DNA of 64,000 nucleotides from Modestobacter marinus. GTDB lineage: Bacteria > Actinomycetota > Actinomycetes > Mycobacteriales > Geodermatophilaceae. A program made the position numbers and the translations under genes. The notes beneath the pieces were generated by a model. The model saw nothing but the letters and a program-made list of their open reading frames with translations. It was not told where the DNA came from and searched no databases. Shown here piece by piece: positions 53,776-62,960 of the stretch; within the stretch, counting starts at the first letter, position 1; each line of letters begins with the position of its first letter. The DNA lies in the NCBI RefSeq assembly GCF_011758655.1, contig NZ_JAAMPA010000001.1:1116001-1180000 (forward strand), given 5' to 3'.

Positions 53776-54656
53776 CGCAGCTCCGTCCGCCAGCTGCGGG
53801 ACGCCGTCCAGCCCAGCAGCCGCTCCGCCTTGGCGGTGCTGAACGCGGGGCTCGTGCCGGTCAGGCCGGCGGCCAGCTCGGGCGCGACGCCGGAGAACTC
53901 GGGCAGCAGCTCGGCCAGCGGCGCCTCGGCCAGCGCGTCCTGGGCGCCGACGAAGAACACCTCACCGTTGGGCACCTCGCCGGCCTTGCCCAGCAGCGTG
54001 TCCAGGAAGTCCGCGCAGTCACGAGCGTCGACGTAGTTGAACAGCGAGACCGCGCCGTGCCGCGGGTCGGCGATCCGCTCGCGCACCGTGTGCCCCTGCT
54101 GGGTCGGCGCGCCGGCCCATTCCTCCGGCGCGATCACGAAGCAGGGCCGGAAGGCCGCCAGCCGCACCCGGTCGCCGTGCTGGGCGGCGAACATCCGCAT
54201 GGTCTGCTCGGCGGCGAGCTTGGAGAGCCCGTAGGCGTTCCACGGCCGCGCCGGGTGGTCCTCGTCCAGCGGGAGGCAGCGCGGCGCCCAGCCGGCCGGG
54301 CTGCCGTAGCCCATCACGGTGGGGCTGCTGGCGGTCACCACGGTGCCGACGCCGGAGTCGACCGCCGCCTGCAGCACGTTGTAGGCCAGCGCGGTGTTGG
54401 TGGCGTGGATGACCGACTCGGGCCGGCTGAACGGGACGGCGATCGCGGCCAGGTGGACGACGGCGTCCGGGCGGTACCGGGCCATCACCCCGTAGGCCTG
54501 GCCGAGGTCGGTCAGGTCGGCGGGGAACGTGGCGGCGGCCTTCTCCAGCGGCGCGGCGGTGACGTCGACCGAGACGACCTCGTGCCCGGCGTCGGCCAGC
54601 CCGTCGACGACGCTGCGGCCGAGCCGGCCGGCGCCCCCGGTGACCAGCACCCTCAT
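53772..54656 (-). CDS. NAD-dependent sugar epimerase/dehydratase
   Basis: An extended SDR of 294 aa. The Rossmann loop is VTGGAGRLGRSVV (about 5-17), with a VSVDVT acidic end of beta-2 for NAD. The catalytic triad is S/T in ASSPTVMG and YGLSK (about Y143, K147). It may oxidise a lactol or an onic lactone in this operon. ATGA overlap with the next gene. Confidence 0.88.
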   Translation of the reverse strand: MRVLVTGGAGRLGRSVVDGLADAGHEVVSVDVTAAPLEKAAATFPADLTDLGQAYGVMARYRPDAVVHLAAIAVPFSRPESVIHATNTALAYNVLQAAVDSGVGTVVTASSPTVMGYGSPAGWAPRCLPLDEDHPARPWNAYGLSKLAAEQTMRMFAAQHGDRVRLAAFRPCFVIAPEEWAGAPTQQGHTVRERIADPRHGAVSLFNYVDARDCADFLDTLLGKAGEVPNGEVFFVGAQDALAEAPLAELLPEFSGVAPELAAGLTGTSPAFSTAKAERLLGWTASRSWRTELR

Positions 54657-55534
54657 GCGGGCACGCCGTCCGGGAGGACGCCGTCCGGCACCACGGCGTC
54701 GGCCAGCACGACGTCCAGGAACCGCTGCTTGACCGTCTCCACGACCTCGGCCTTGGGCTGGGCCCAGACGTCGGCGTTGAAGATCTCCACCTCGACGGCG
54801 CCGGTCCAGCCGGCGGCCTCGACGGCGGCCACGAACGGCGGGAAGTCGATCACGCCGTCGCCCATGTGGCCGCGGGCCATCAGCGCGTCGGCCGGGATCG
54901 GCATGAGGAAGTCGCAGACCTGGAAGGAGGCGATCCGGTCCCCGGCCCGGGCGATCGAGCGCCAGACCTCCGGGTCCCACCAGAGGTGGAAGGTGTCGAC
55001 GACCACGCCGACCTGCGCGGACGGGAAGGGCGCGGCCAGGTCGAGGGCCTGGGCGAGGGTGGAGAGCACGGCCCGGTCGGCGCAGTACATCGGGTGCAGC
55101 GCCTCCAGCGACAGCCGCACCCCGCGCTCGCCGGCGTAGGGGGCCAGCTCGGCCAGCGCCTCGGCGACCCGTTCCCGGGCACCGAGCAGGTCCCGGGAGC
55201 CGGCGGGCAGCCCGCCGACCACCATCACCAGCGACTCGGCGCCCAGCGTGGCGGTCTCGTCGATCGCCCGCCGGTTGTCCTCCAGCGCCGCGGCCCGGGC
55301 GGCCGGGTCGGTCGCGGTGAGGAAGCCACCGCGGCAGTGCGAGGTGACCCGCAGGCCGGCGTCCCGGATCAGCTTCGCCGACCGCTCCAGGCCGTACTCG
55401 GCGACCGGCTCGCGCCAGGTGCCCAGCGCGGACAGCCCCGCGGCGGCCACCCCGTCGACGAAGTCGGGCATCGGCCAGCCCTCGACCGTCTTGTGGTTGA
55501 TCGACAGCCGCGCCAGCCGGGGGTCGCCGGTCAC
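54653..55534 (-). CDS. Sugar-phosphate isomerase/epimerase-like TIM-barrel protein
   Basis: A xylose-isomerase-like AP endonuclease 2-family protein, 293 aa. Likely metal ligands are E in LSLEALHP, D and H in VVDTFHLWWD, a His in the GHMGDG segment and E in VEVEIF. ARLSINHKTVEGWPMPDFVD is at the start. Members act on ketoses, 3-keto sugars or inositols. It shares GTGA and ATGA junctions with its neighbours, so it is strongly co-expressed. Confidence 0.87.
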   Translation of the reverse strand: MTGDPRLARLSINHKTVEGWPMPDFVDGVAAAGLSALGTWREPVAEYGLERSAKLIRDAGLRVTSHCRGGFLTATDPAARAAALEDNRRAIDETATLGAESLVMVVGGLPAGSRDLLGARERVAEALAELAPYAGERGVRLSLEALHPMYCADRAVLSTLAQALDLAAPFPSAQVGVVVDTFHLWWDPEVWRSIARAGDRIASFQVCDFLMPIPADALMARGHMGDGVIDFPPFVAAVEAAGWTGAVEVEIFNADVWAQPKAEVVETVKQRFLDVVLADAVVPDGVLPDGVPA

Positions 55535-56691
55535 TGGTCGACCCCCACGGTCTGCAGGTAGGTGCGCATCCGGCTCGCGGCCAGCTCCGGGTCGGGCAGC
55601 AGCCCGGCGGCGTCGGCCAGCCGGAACACCTCGGCCAGGTGCTGCGGGCTGCGCGCGCTCTCCAGCCCGCCGACCATCCGGAAGCCCGGCTGGTGGCCGG
55701 CCAGCCAGGCGAGGAAGACGATCCCGGTCTTGTAGTAGTACGTGGGCGTGCCGAACAGGTGCCGGGACAGCGCCACGGTCGGCTCGAGCAGCCGGTCGTA
55801 GGTGGCGAGGTCCCCGCGGTCCAGCGCCTGCAGCGCGGTCGAGGCGGCCGGGGCGATCGCGTCGAAGATGCCCAGCAGGGCGTGCGAGTAGGACTCGCCG
55901 TCCCCGCGCACCAGCGTGGGGTAGTTGAAGTCGTCGCCGGTGTAGAGCCGGACGCCGTCGGGCAGCCGGCGGCGCATCTCCACCTCGTGCGCCTCGTCGA
56001 GCATCGAGACCTTGATCCCGTCGACCTTGGCGCTGTGGTCGGCGATCACCTGCAGCACCGTGTCGGTGGCCTCGGTCAGCTGCGCCGAGCCCCAGTAGCC
56101 GGTCAGCGCGGGGTCGAACATCGGGCCGAGCCAGTGCAGGACCACCGGCCGGGACACCTGCTCGAGCAGCCGGGCGTAGACCTTGGCGTAGTCCTCCGGG
56201 CTGCGGGCCACCCGGGCCAGCTGCCGGCTGGCCATGATGATCACGGTGGCGCCGGCGTCCTCGACCACCTCGATCTGCTCGAGGTAGGCGGCCAGCACCT
56301 CCTCGGTGCCGGCCAGCTCGGCCGGCGCCTGGTCGGTGCCCGCCCCGCAGGCCAGCAGCCCGCCGCAGGCCCGGGCCTCGGCGGCCGAGCGGCGGATCAG
56401 CTCGGCGGTGGTGCTCCAGGGCATGCCCATGCCGCGCTGGGCGGTGTCCATCGCGTCGGCCACCCCCAGGCCGTAGGACCACAGGTGCCGGCGGAAGGCC
56501 AGCGTCGCCTCCCAGTCGACGTCCACCGGCGCGCCGGGGGTGTTGTCGCCGAGCGGGTCGGCCACCACGTGCGCGGCGGCGTAGGCGGTGCGGCTGGTCA
56601 GCGGCCCGTCGGGGCGGGTGAAGGCGCCGGGCGCACCGATCCCGTGCTCGGCGACCGTCCCGTCGGCCTGCGGCAGGCGGATCGCCGTCAC
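55531..56691 (-). CDS. DUF993-family protein (aldolase-like TIM barrel)
   Basis: A 386 aa protein of DUF993, a family related by fold to dihydrodipicolinate synthase-type aldolases but without assigned activity. Visible marks: MGMPWSTTAELIRRSAAEAR, IIMASRQLARVARSPEDY, VVLHWLGPMFDP, DGIKVSMLDEAHEVEMRRRL and YTGDDFNYPTLVRGDG. The Lys in GIKVSMLD could be a Schiff-base Lys. It is flanked by sugar oxidoreductases and a TIM-barrel isomerase with four-base overlaps on both sides. A retro-aldol step on a keto-sugar is a reasonable guess. Confidence 0.85.
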   Translation of the reverse strand: MTAIRLPQADGTVAEHGIGAPGAFTRPDGPLTSRTAYAAAHVVADPLGDNTPGAPVDVDWEATLAFRRHLWSYGLGVADAMDTAQRGMGMPWSTTAELIRRSAAEARACGGLLACGAGTDQAPAELAGTEEVLAAYLEQIEVVEDAGATVIIMASRQLARVARSPEDYAKVYARLLEQVSRPVVLHWLGPMFDPALTGYWGSAQLTEATDTVLQVIADHSAKVDGIKVSMLDEAHEVEMRRRLPDGVRLYTGDDFNYPTLVRGDGESYSHALLGIFDAIAPAASTALQALDRGDLATYDRLLEPTVALSRHLFGTPTYYYKTGIVFLAWLAGHQPGFRMVGGLESARSPQHLAEVFRLADAAGLLPDPELAASRMRTYLQTVGVDQ

Positions 56692-57869
56692 ACCGTCACC
56701 TCGGGGATCTCGATCCGGCGGCCCTCGGCGGAGGACTGCAGGCCCAGCTCGGCCACCTGCACGCCGCGGGCACCGGCAAGGAAGTCGTAGGGGTGCGGGG
56801 CGTCCTCCAGCACGTGGCGGAGGAACTGCTCCCACTGCGCCCGGAAGCCGTTGTCCAGGTCGGCGTTGTCCGGGACGACCTGCCACTGGTCCCGGAACCG
56901 CTCGGTGACCGGGAGGTCCGGGTTCCACACCGGCTTGGGGGTGGTGGCCCGGTGCTGGATCTTGCACTCGCGCAGCCCGGCGACGGCGCTGCCCTCGGTG
57001 CCGTCGACCTGGAACTCGACCAGCTCGTCGCGGTAGACCCGCACCGCCCAGGAGGAGTTGATCTGCGCGATCACGCCGCCGGGCAGCTCGAAGATGCCGT
57101 AGGCGGCGTCGTCGGCGGTGGCCGGGTACGGCTGCCCGTGCTCGTCGATCCGGGTCGGGATGTGCGTGACCGCCTTGGCGGTGACCGCCTCCGGCCGGCC
57201 GAAGAGGTTCTCCAGCACGTAGGACCAGTGGCAGAACATGTCGACGACGATGCCGCCGCCGTCCTCCTTGCGGTAGTTCCAGCTGGGCCGCTGGGCCTCC
57301 TGCCAGTCGCCCTCGAACACCCAGTAGCCGAACTCGCCGCGCACCGACAGGATCTGGCCGAAGAAGCCACCGTCGATCAGCCGCTTCAGCTTGACCAGGC
57401 CCGGCAGGTAGAGCTTGTCGTGCACGACGCCGTTCTTCACCCCGGCCTCGGCGGCCAGCCGGGCCAGCTCCAGGGCGCCCTCGAGGGACTCCGCGGTCGG
57501 CTTCTCGGTGTAGACGTGCTTCCCCGCGGCGATCGCGGCCTTGATCGACTTCTCCCGCGCCTGGGTCACCTGGGCGTCGAAGTAGATCGGCGCGGAGTCG
57601 TCCCGCAGCGCCTCGTCCAGGTCCGTCGTCCACCGCTCGATGCCGTGCTGGGCGGCGAGCTCGGCCAGCTTGCGCTCGTTGCGGCCGACCAGGATCGGCT
57701 CGGGCACGACCCGGCGGCCGTCGGCGAGCTCGAGCCCACCGGCGTCCCGGATCGCGAGGATGGACCGGACCAGGTGCTGGCGGTAGCCCATCCGGCCGGT
57801 GACGCCGTTCATGATGATGCCGATCGAGCTGGACACGGTTGCTGCCTCCGAAGCGGGTGAGGGGGTCAT
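56688..57869 (-). CDS. Gfo/Idh/MocA oxidoreductase (DUF993 partner)
   Basis: An NAD(P)-dependent sugar dehydrogenase of 393 aa. The dinucleotide loop is atypical: IIMNGVTGRMG (about 18-28) instead of GxGxxG. EKPTAES (about 119-125) carries the conserved catalytic Lys of the EKP motif, and MFCHWSYVLENLFG supplies the His. The unusual Rossmann loop is shared with proteins found beside DUF993. The start at ATG 57869 overlaps the next gene's stop by four bases. Confidence 0.9.
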   Translation of the reverse strand: MTPSPASEAATVSSSIGIIMNGVTGRMGYRQHLVRSILAIRDAGGLELADGRRVVPEPILVGRNERKLAELAAQHGIERWTTDLDEALRDDSAPIYFDAQVTQAREKSIKAAIAAGKHVYTEKPTAESLEGALELARLAAEAGVKNGVVHDKLYLPGLVKLKRLIDGGFFGQILSVRGEFGYWVFEGDWQEAQRPSWNYRKEDGGGIVVDMFCHWSYVLENLFGRPEAVTAKAVTHIPTRIDEHGQPYPATADDAAYGIFELPGGVIAQINSSWAVRVYRDELVEFQVDGTEGSAVAGLRECKIQHRATTPKPVWNPDLPVTERFRDQWQVVPDNADLDNGFRAQWEQFLRHVLEDAPHPYDFLAGARGVQVAELGLQSSAEGRRIEIPEVTV

Positions 57870-59284
57870 CGGGTGCTCCCGGCGGGAGCGGCTGCGGCCT
57901 CGGGCCGCAGCGGGATGCCGAAGTCGGCGAGGTGCACGACCTGGCCGGTGGTCAGGGACTGGTTGGCGGCCGCGCCGACGAGCACGCTGCGGACGCCGTC
58001 GAGCCAGCCGGCCGCCTGACCGAGCGGGTCGGACCGGGTGCCGGGGCGGAACAGGTCGTCCAGCAGCAGGGCGTCTCCCCCACCGTGCGCACCGGGCCCC
58101 TCCGGGACCTCGATCCGCTGAGCGGCCTCCCAGCGGCGTTGCAGCACCAGCTCGGTGCCCTCCGTCCGGACGCCGGCGGCCGCCGGGACCTGCTCGGGCG
58201 TGGCGCTGGGGTCGACGGCGACGCCGAACCCGCCGATGACGTCGTCCGCGGCGACCACCGCGGCGCGCTCGACCACCGACAGCTCGATCCGGCCCTCGGT
58301 GCCGTTGATGCTGACCCGGTAGCCCTCCCACGGGCCGTGGGCGTTGAGCGAGTAGCTGAGCACCGGGCCGCCGGCGTACTGCATCAGCAGCGCCATGTTG
58401 TCCTCGATGGTGATGCCCGGGGAGAACACGTCCTGGTCGCGGATGTAGCCGTCCTCGGCCTCCGCCTCCAGGTAGAGCTGGCGCAGCCGGTCGTTGCCGG
58501 CCAGGTCGAGGGCGAAGGGGTCGCGGCCGGCGTCCGGGGCGCCGTGGCTGCGCACCGGGCGCTCGCCCAGGCCCCGCTCCTTCGCGTTGGCGTCGCCGTA
58601 GAAGCGCAGCCCACCGAGGGCGAACACGGTCTCCGGCACGGCGTCGACCCACCAGTTGACCAGGTCGAAGTGGTGCGTGGCCTTGTGCACGAAGAGGCCG
58701 CCGGAGAGCGCCTTGTCCCGGTGCCAGCGGCGGAAGTAGTCCGCGCCGTGGACGGAGTCCAGCACCCACTCGAAGTGCACGGAGGTCACGTCGCCGATGG
58801 CGCCCTCGGCGACGAGCCGGCGGACGGCGGCGTTCCGCGGGGAGTACCGGTAGTTGAAGGTGACGACGAGGTCGCGCCCGCTGTCGGCGACGGCGTCGGC
58901 GATCGTGCGGCAGCCCGCGGCGTCGGTGGTGAGCGGCTTCTCGGTGATCACGTCGTGCCCGGCACGCAGCGCCCGGGAGATGTGGTCGGCGTGGGTGTGG
59001 TCGACGCTGGCGACGATGACGGTGTCCGGGCGCTCGCGCTCGAGCAGCGTGTCGAGCTCCTCCGGCGCGTACGCCGGCAGCGGCGCCGCGCCGGGGTGGG
59101 CGGCGGCGAACTGGCGCTGGTAGTAGGCCATCCGGGTTCGGTTGGGGTCGCAGAGGGCGACCAGCCGGCCGACGTCGGCGTGGCTGCCCAGCAGCGCCGC
59201 GACGTACATCTCGGCGCGGTGGCCGGTGCCGACGATCGCGTAGCGACGCGGTGCCGGGGGCGCGGACGGGTCGGTGGTGGTCAC
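57866..59284 (-). CDS. Gfo/Idh/MocA oxidoreductase, long form
   Basis: A 472 aa sugar dehydrogenase, longer than usual because of an insertion after residue 230. Rossmann motif IVGTGHRAEM (about 17-26), EKPLTTD (about 116-122) with catalytic Lys, and KATHHFDLVNWW with the active-site His. The C-terminal domain (DRLRQLYLEAEAEDGYIRD) may form an extra lid. GTG 59284 lies below a strong hairpin that separates it from the transporter genes. First enzyme gene of the operon. Confidence 0.9.
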   Translation of the reverse strand: MTTTDPSAPPAPRRYAIVGTGHRAEMYVAALLGSHADVGRLVALCDPNRTRMAYYQRQFAAAHPGAAPLPAYAPEELDTLLERERPDTVIVASVDHTHADHISRALRAGHDVITEKPLTTDAAGCRTIADAVADSGRDLVVTFNYRYSPRNAAVRRLVAEGAIGDVTSVHFEWVLDSVHGADYFRRWHRDKALSGGLFVHKATHHFDLVNWWVDAVPETVFALGGLRFYGDANAKERGLGERPVRSHGAPDAGRDPFALDLAGNDRLRQLYLEAEAEDGYIRDQDVFSPGITIEDNMALLMQYAGGPVLSYSLNAHGPWEGYRVSINGTEGRIELSVVERAAVVAADDVIGGFGVAVDPSATPEQVPAAAGVRTEGTELVLQRRWEAAQRIEVPEGPGAHGGGDALLLDDLFRPGTRSDPLGQAAGWLDGVRSVLVGAAANQSLTTGQVVHLADFGIPLRPEAAAAPAGSTR

Positions 59285-59326
59285 GACTCCCTCTCGGTGG
59301 CGGGGAAGGGGTGCAGGGAGGCGGTG

Positions 59327-59359
59327 CCAGGGGGCGGCCGGTGGCCGGCCGCCCCCTGG
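59327..59359 (-). terminator. Strong hairpin between binding-protein and enzyme genes
   Basis: A perfect 15-base stem (59327-59341 with 59345-59359) with a TGG loop lies just after the binding-protein stop. As there is no promoter evident for the genes behind it, it may act as a partial terminator or a 3' stabiliser that makes more binding protein than enzyme. Confidence 0.75.
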
Positions 59360-59366
59360 CCGGCGG

Positions 59367-60725
59367 TCAGGCGATCGCCGACTCGACCTCGGTCATGAAC
59401 TGCTCGGCGGCGTCCTCCACCGAGATCTGGTCGAACAGGATCTGCTCGGTGTAGCGCTGCAGGATCGCCTGCACCTCACCGGCGCCCTGCGGGGGCAGCG
59501 CCGGGGGCTCCTGCAGGTCGGGGGTGATCTCCTCGACGAACGCGATGGCCGCCTGACCCGGCGCGTCCAGGGTCGACGCGATCTGCTCGCGCAGCTCGGT
59601 GTTCACCGGCAGCCCGCGGTCGGCCTTGATGATGTTGACGGCGTCCTCGGAGTTGATCAGCCAGTCGAGGAGCATGGCCGCCTCCTCCGGGCTCTCGCAG
59701 TCGCTGCTGATCGCCCAGAACATGGCCGGCTTGAGGTACATGCCGGTCTCGCCGTCCCCTGCCACGGTGGGGAACTGGCGGAACTCCAGCTCGGTGCCGG
59801 CCCCGGCGGTCAGCGCCGGCAGCTCGTTGGTCCACCAGAAGCCGGAGGCGCCGCCACCGGTGGCGACCAGCGCCTGGTCGACCCCGCCGTTGAACACCTC
59901 GACCGTGGTGGCCGGCGGCGGCTCGGCGCCGGTCTGCGAGGCCTCCTTCTCGATGGCCCACCAGTCGGCCAGGGTCTCGGCGGTGAAGCCGATCTCGCCG
60001 TTCTCGTCGAACAGCGCCTCGCCCTGCTCGCGGGCGTAGACCTCGAAGTTGGTGTCGCCACCGTTGAGGCCCATGGCCTGCATGCCGTACACCTGGCCGC
60101 CGGTCGCCTGGGTGACCTGGGCGGCGGTGTCGACCATCTCGTCCCAGGTCCAGGACGAGTCGTCGGGCAGCTCCACGCCGGCGGCGGCGTAGGCCTGCGG
60201 GTCGACGACCAGGGAGAAGGCGTTGACGCCGGTCGGGATGGCGTAGGTGGCGTCCTCGACCATGCCGGTCTCGGCGACGTTCTGGTCGAGGTTGCTGGTG
60301 TCGATCGTGCCGTCCTCGATGTACGGCGCCAGGTCGAGCAGCGCGCCGCGGTCGGCGTACTCGCGGACGTACCGGGTGTCCTGCTGCATGAGGCAGGGGG
60401 CGTCGCCGCCGGCGGTGCTGGTGGCCAGGCGGTCCCAGTAGTCGGCGAAGCCGGTGAAGTCGCCCTCCACCGTGACGCCCTCGTTCTGCGACTCGTAGAG
60501 GTCGATCAGCTCCTGGGTGGCGGCGTGCCGGGTGTCGCTGCCCCACCACGACATCCGCATGGTGACCGGCCCGTCCTCGCGGGTGGTGCCCCCGTCGGCG
60601 GCCGCGCCGCCGCCGTCGTCGCCGCCGCAGGCCGCGGTGGTCAGCAGCAGCCCGAGGACGCCGCCGGTCACGCCCAGGCGGGTGGGCCAGGGCGTACGCG
60701 CCCCATCTCTCCGGATCGTGTGCAC
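59367..60725 (-). CDS. Carbohydrate ABC transporter substrate-binding lipoprotein
   Basis: A family 1 (MalE/CUT1-type) binding protein of 452 aa. Lipobox LLLTTAACGG (Cys about 33). Sugar-binding family segments: MRMSWWGSDTRHAATQELID, FADYWDRLATSTAGGDAPCL, YAIPTGVNAFSLVVDP, and a Trp-rich FWWTNELPAL that often stacks against sugars. GTG 60725 has an almost perfect AAGGAGGT SD, by far the strongest in the operon, in keeping with high expression. The ligand is unknown. Confidence 0.92.
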   Translation of the reverse strand: MHTIRRDGARTPWPTRLGVTGGVLGLLLTTAACGGDDGGGAAADGGTTREDGPVTMRMSWWGSDTRHAATQELIDLYESQNEGVTVEGDFTGFADYWDRLATSTAGGDAPCLMQQDTRYVREYADRGALLDLAPYIEDGTIDTSNLDQNVAETGMVEDATYAIPTGVNAFSLVVDPQAYAAAGVELPDDSSWTWDEMVDTAAQVTQATGGQVYGMQAMGLNGGDTNFEVYAREQGEALFDENGEIGFTAETLADWWAIEKEASQTGAEPPPATTVEVFNGGVDQALVATGGGASGFWWTNELPALTAGAGTELEFRQFPTVAGDGETGMYLKPAMFWAISSDCESPEEAAMLLDWLINSEDAVNIIKADRGLPVNTELREQIASTLDAPGQAAIAFVEEITPDLQEPPALPPQGAGEVQAILQRYTEQILFDQISVEDAAEQFMTEVESAIA

Positions 60726-60778
60726 GTTCCTTACCTCCTTGTAAGTGCTGTGGATGAGTGCTGCGCGAGCGGGGTGTG

Positions 60779-61669
60779 TCACTTGAGCCCCGTGGTGGCG
60801 ATGCCTCGGACGAGATAGCGCTGGCCCGCGAGGAAGAAGCCGAAGACCGGCGCGAGGGCGACGATCGACATGGCGAAGACGGGTCCCCAGGGGGTCTGGC
60901 TCGTCGCGTCGACGAACGTCCGCAGGGCGACCGGGACGGTGTACATCTCCGGGTCGGTCAGGAAGATCAACTGGCTGAAGAAGTCGTTCCAGGTCCAGAT
61001 GAAGGTGAAGATGGCCGTGGTGGCCAGGGCCGGCACCGACAGCGGGATCACGATCCGCCAGAAGATGGCGAAGTGCCCGCACCCGTCGATCCGGGCGGCC
61101 TCGTCCAGTTCCAGCGGGATGCCCCGGATGAACTGGACCATCAGGAAGATGAAGAAGCCGTCGGTGGCCAGGAGCTTCGGCACGATCAACGGCCAGTAGG
61201 TGTTGATCCAGTCGAGCTCGGAGAACAGCACGTACTGCGGCACGATCACCACGTGGATCGGCAGCATCATCGTGCCGAGCATGATCGCGAACCAAAACTT
61301 CTTGAACCGGAAGTCCAGCCGCGCGAACGCGTAGGCCGCCAGGGAGCAGGCCAGCAGGTTCCCGATGATGGAACCGGCGACGATGACCAGCGAGTTCCAG
61401 ATGTAGTGGCCGAAGTCCCGGGGCAGCGCCGTCCAGCCCTCGGGGTAGTTCCCCGTGGTGACGCGCTCGGGGATCAGGCCGGTCTGGCTGAAGATGTCCT
61501 CGGTGAACTTGAACGAGCTCGAGAGCATCCACAGCAGCGGGTAGAGCATCAGCAGCGCGCCCAGGATGAGCACGGTGTGCGCCAGCCAGCGCGGGCGCTG
61601 CTTCTTCTTGCGGTCGGGCAGCTTCTCCGTGGCAGCCACAGGGGGGGCCACGGTCAGGTCAGTCGCCAT
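60779..61669 (-). CDS. Carbohydrate ABC transporter permease (MalG type)
   Basis: A CUT1 permease of 296 aa with six helices. The EAA loop is EAARIDGCGHFAIFWRIVIPLSVPALAT; WNSLVIVAGSIIGNLLACSLAAYAFARL and FIRGIPLELDE are typical. It overlaps the partner permease by 11 bases. Works with the binding protein next to it and probably with the MsmK-type ATPase at 51475. Confidence 0.93.
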   Translation of the reverse strand: MATDLTVAPPVAATEKLPDRKKKQRPRWLAHTVLILGALLMLYPLLWMLSSSFKFTEDIFSQTGLIPERVTTGNYPEGWTALPRDFGHYIWNSLVIVAGSIIGNLLACSLAAYAFARLDFRFKKFWFAIMLGTMMLPIHVVIVPQYVLFSELDWINTYWPLIVPKLLATDGFFIFLMVQFIRGIPLELDEAARIDGCGHFAIFWRIVIPLSVPALATTAIFTFIWTWNDFFSQLIFLTDPEMYTVPVALRTFVDATSQTPWGPVFAMSIVALAPVFGFFLAGQRYLVRGIATTGLK

Positions 61670-62621
61670 AGAACACCCAGTACTTCGCTGCGAAGAAGTT
61701 GATCGCGGTCAGCCCACCGACGATGAGCAGGAGGAACCAGGCCAGCGCCGAGGCGTAGCCCATGTCGAAGTTGCCGAAGCCGCGCTGGTAGAGGTAGAGC
61801 GTGTAGAAGAGCGTGGAGTCGGCCGGTCCACCGGTGCCGCCGCTGACGATGAACGCCTGCGTGAACGTCTGGAACGCGTTGATCGTCTGCAGCACGAGGT
61901 TGAAGAAGATGATCGGCGAGAGCAGCGGCAGGGTGACCTGGAAGAACTGCCGGGCCTTCCCCGCGCCGTCCAGCGACGCCGCCTCGTAGTACATCGTCGG
62001 GATCTGCCGGAGCCCGGCCAGGAAGATGACCATCGGGGCGCCGAAGGTCCACACGTTCAGGACGATCAGCGTGCCGAGCGCGTAGTCGGGGTTGGAGACC
62101 CAGCCCGGCGGGTTCTCGAACCCGACGAACCGGAGCACCTGGTTGAGCAGCCCGTCGGACCCGAAGATCTGCCGCCACAGGATGGCGATCGCGACGCTGC
62201 CCCCGATCAGCGACGGCAGGTAGTAGACCGACCGGTACAGCGCCAGGCCGCGCAGGCCGCGGTCCAGGACCATCGCCAGGAACAGCGCGAACGCCAGCTG
62301 GAGCGGCACCGAGACGGCGACGTAGATGAACGTGACCTTCAGCGACTGGTAGAAGCGCGGGTCGTCGAACATCCGCTGGAAGTTGTCCAGCCCGATCCAC
62401 TCCGGCGAGCCGATGAGGCTGTAGTCGGTGAAGGACAGGTACGCCGAGGCGGCGATCGGCCCGGCGGTGATGAACAGCAGGCCGGCGAACCACGGGGCCA
62501 GGAACAGGTAGGGCACGAGCCGGCCGGACCTCCGTCCCCGCGCCCGGGACGCACGGGTCGCGCCCCCAGGTGCCTCGCCGTGCGAGCGTTCGCGCGGCGG
62601 GACGTCGAGCGTTGACGACAC
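61659..62621 (-). CDS. Carbohydrate ABC transporter permease (MalF type)
   Basis: A CUT1 permease of 320 aa with six helices and an Arg-rich N-terminal tail. The EAA loop is EAASLDGAGKARQFFQVTLPLLSPII; NTALVL-like NVWTFGAPMVIFLAGL and YRSVYYLPSLIGGSVAIAILW are typical. GTG 62621 is the first gene of the operon. Two promoter-operator units lie upstream. Confidence 0.93.
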   Translation of the reverse strand: MSSTLDVPPRERSHGEAPGGATRASRARGRRSGRLVPYLFLAPWFAGLLFITAGPIAASAYLSFTDYSLIGSPEWIGLDNFQRMFDDPRFYQSLKVTFIYVAVSVPLQLAFALFLAMVLDRGLRGLALYRSVYYLPSLIGGSVAIAILWRQIFGSDGLLNQVLRFVGFENPPGWVSNPDYALGTLIVLNVWTFGAPMVIFLAGLRQIPTMYYEAASLDGAGKARQFFQVTLPLLSPIIFFNLVLQTINAFQTFTQAFIVSGGTGGPADSTLFYTLYLYQRGFGNFDMGYASALAWFLLLIVGGLTAINFFAAKYWVFYGD

Positions 62622-62695
62622 GGGCTCTCACCTCTCTGTGCGGCTCGCCGGACCTCTGCGTCCGGTGCGTCAGGTGTGCAGTGGCTCACGTGTTC

Positions 62696-62710
62696 GGTAA
62701 GCGCTTTCTA
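62696..62710. promoter_or_regulatory. Sugar-island operator, copy 2
   Basis: GGTAAGCGCTTTCTA. It covers the -10 of the nearer permease-operon promoter. Confidence 0.8.
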
Positions 62711-62734
62711 GACGCTCCGCCGGGACCCTGTCAA
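62705..62734 (-). promoter_or_regulatory. Permease-operon promoter P1
   Basis: TTGACA (62729-62734), 18-base spacer, TAGAAA (62705-62710), on the minus strand; the -10 lies within operator copy 2. Confidence 0.75.
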
Positions 62735-62790
62735 CGTTCGATCGGGGGCACCGGACCACCTGCTGGACGCTGTGCGCTGTCTCACAAGTG

Positions 62791-62805
62791 GGTAAGCGCT
62801 TTCTA
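62791..62805. promoter_or_regulatory. Sugar-island operator, copy 3
   Basis: GGTAAGCGCTTTCTA, identical to copy 2 and 95 bases from it. Confidence 0.8.
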
Positions 62806-62829
62806 CTCGCCGACGCTCCGGCATGTCAA
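62800..62829 (-). promoter_or_regulatory. Permease-operon promoter P2
   Basis: TTGACA (62824-62829), 18-base spacer, TAGAAA (62800-62805): the same layout as P1, so the pair is a local duplication. Confidence 0.75.
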
Positions 62830-62945
62830 CGAGTCGACTCCCGCCATCGGGCAACGATCGCGCAACGACCGGTGCAACTCGCCTCTCACCAGCACGTTCA
62901 CGGCGTCCGCCGGATCCCGGTCGCAGCGCGTCCCACCCGTCCGTC

Positions 62946-62960
62946 GGCAAGCCCTTTCCC
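62946..62960. promoter_or_regulatory. Degenerate sugar-island operator, copy 4
   Basis: GGCAAGCCCTTTCCC differs from the other copies in the core. It is nearest to the plus-strand Gfo/Idh gene and may extend control to it. Confidence 0.4.
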
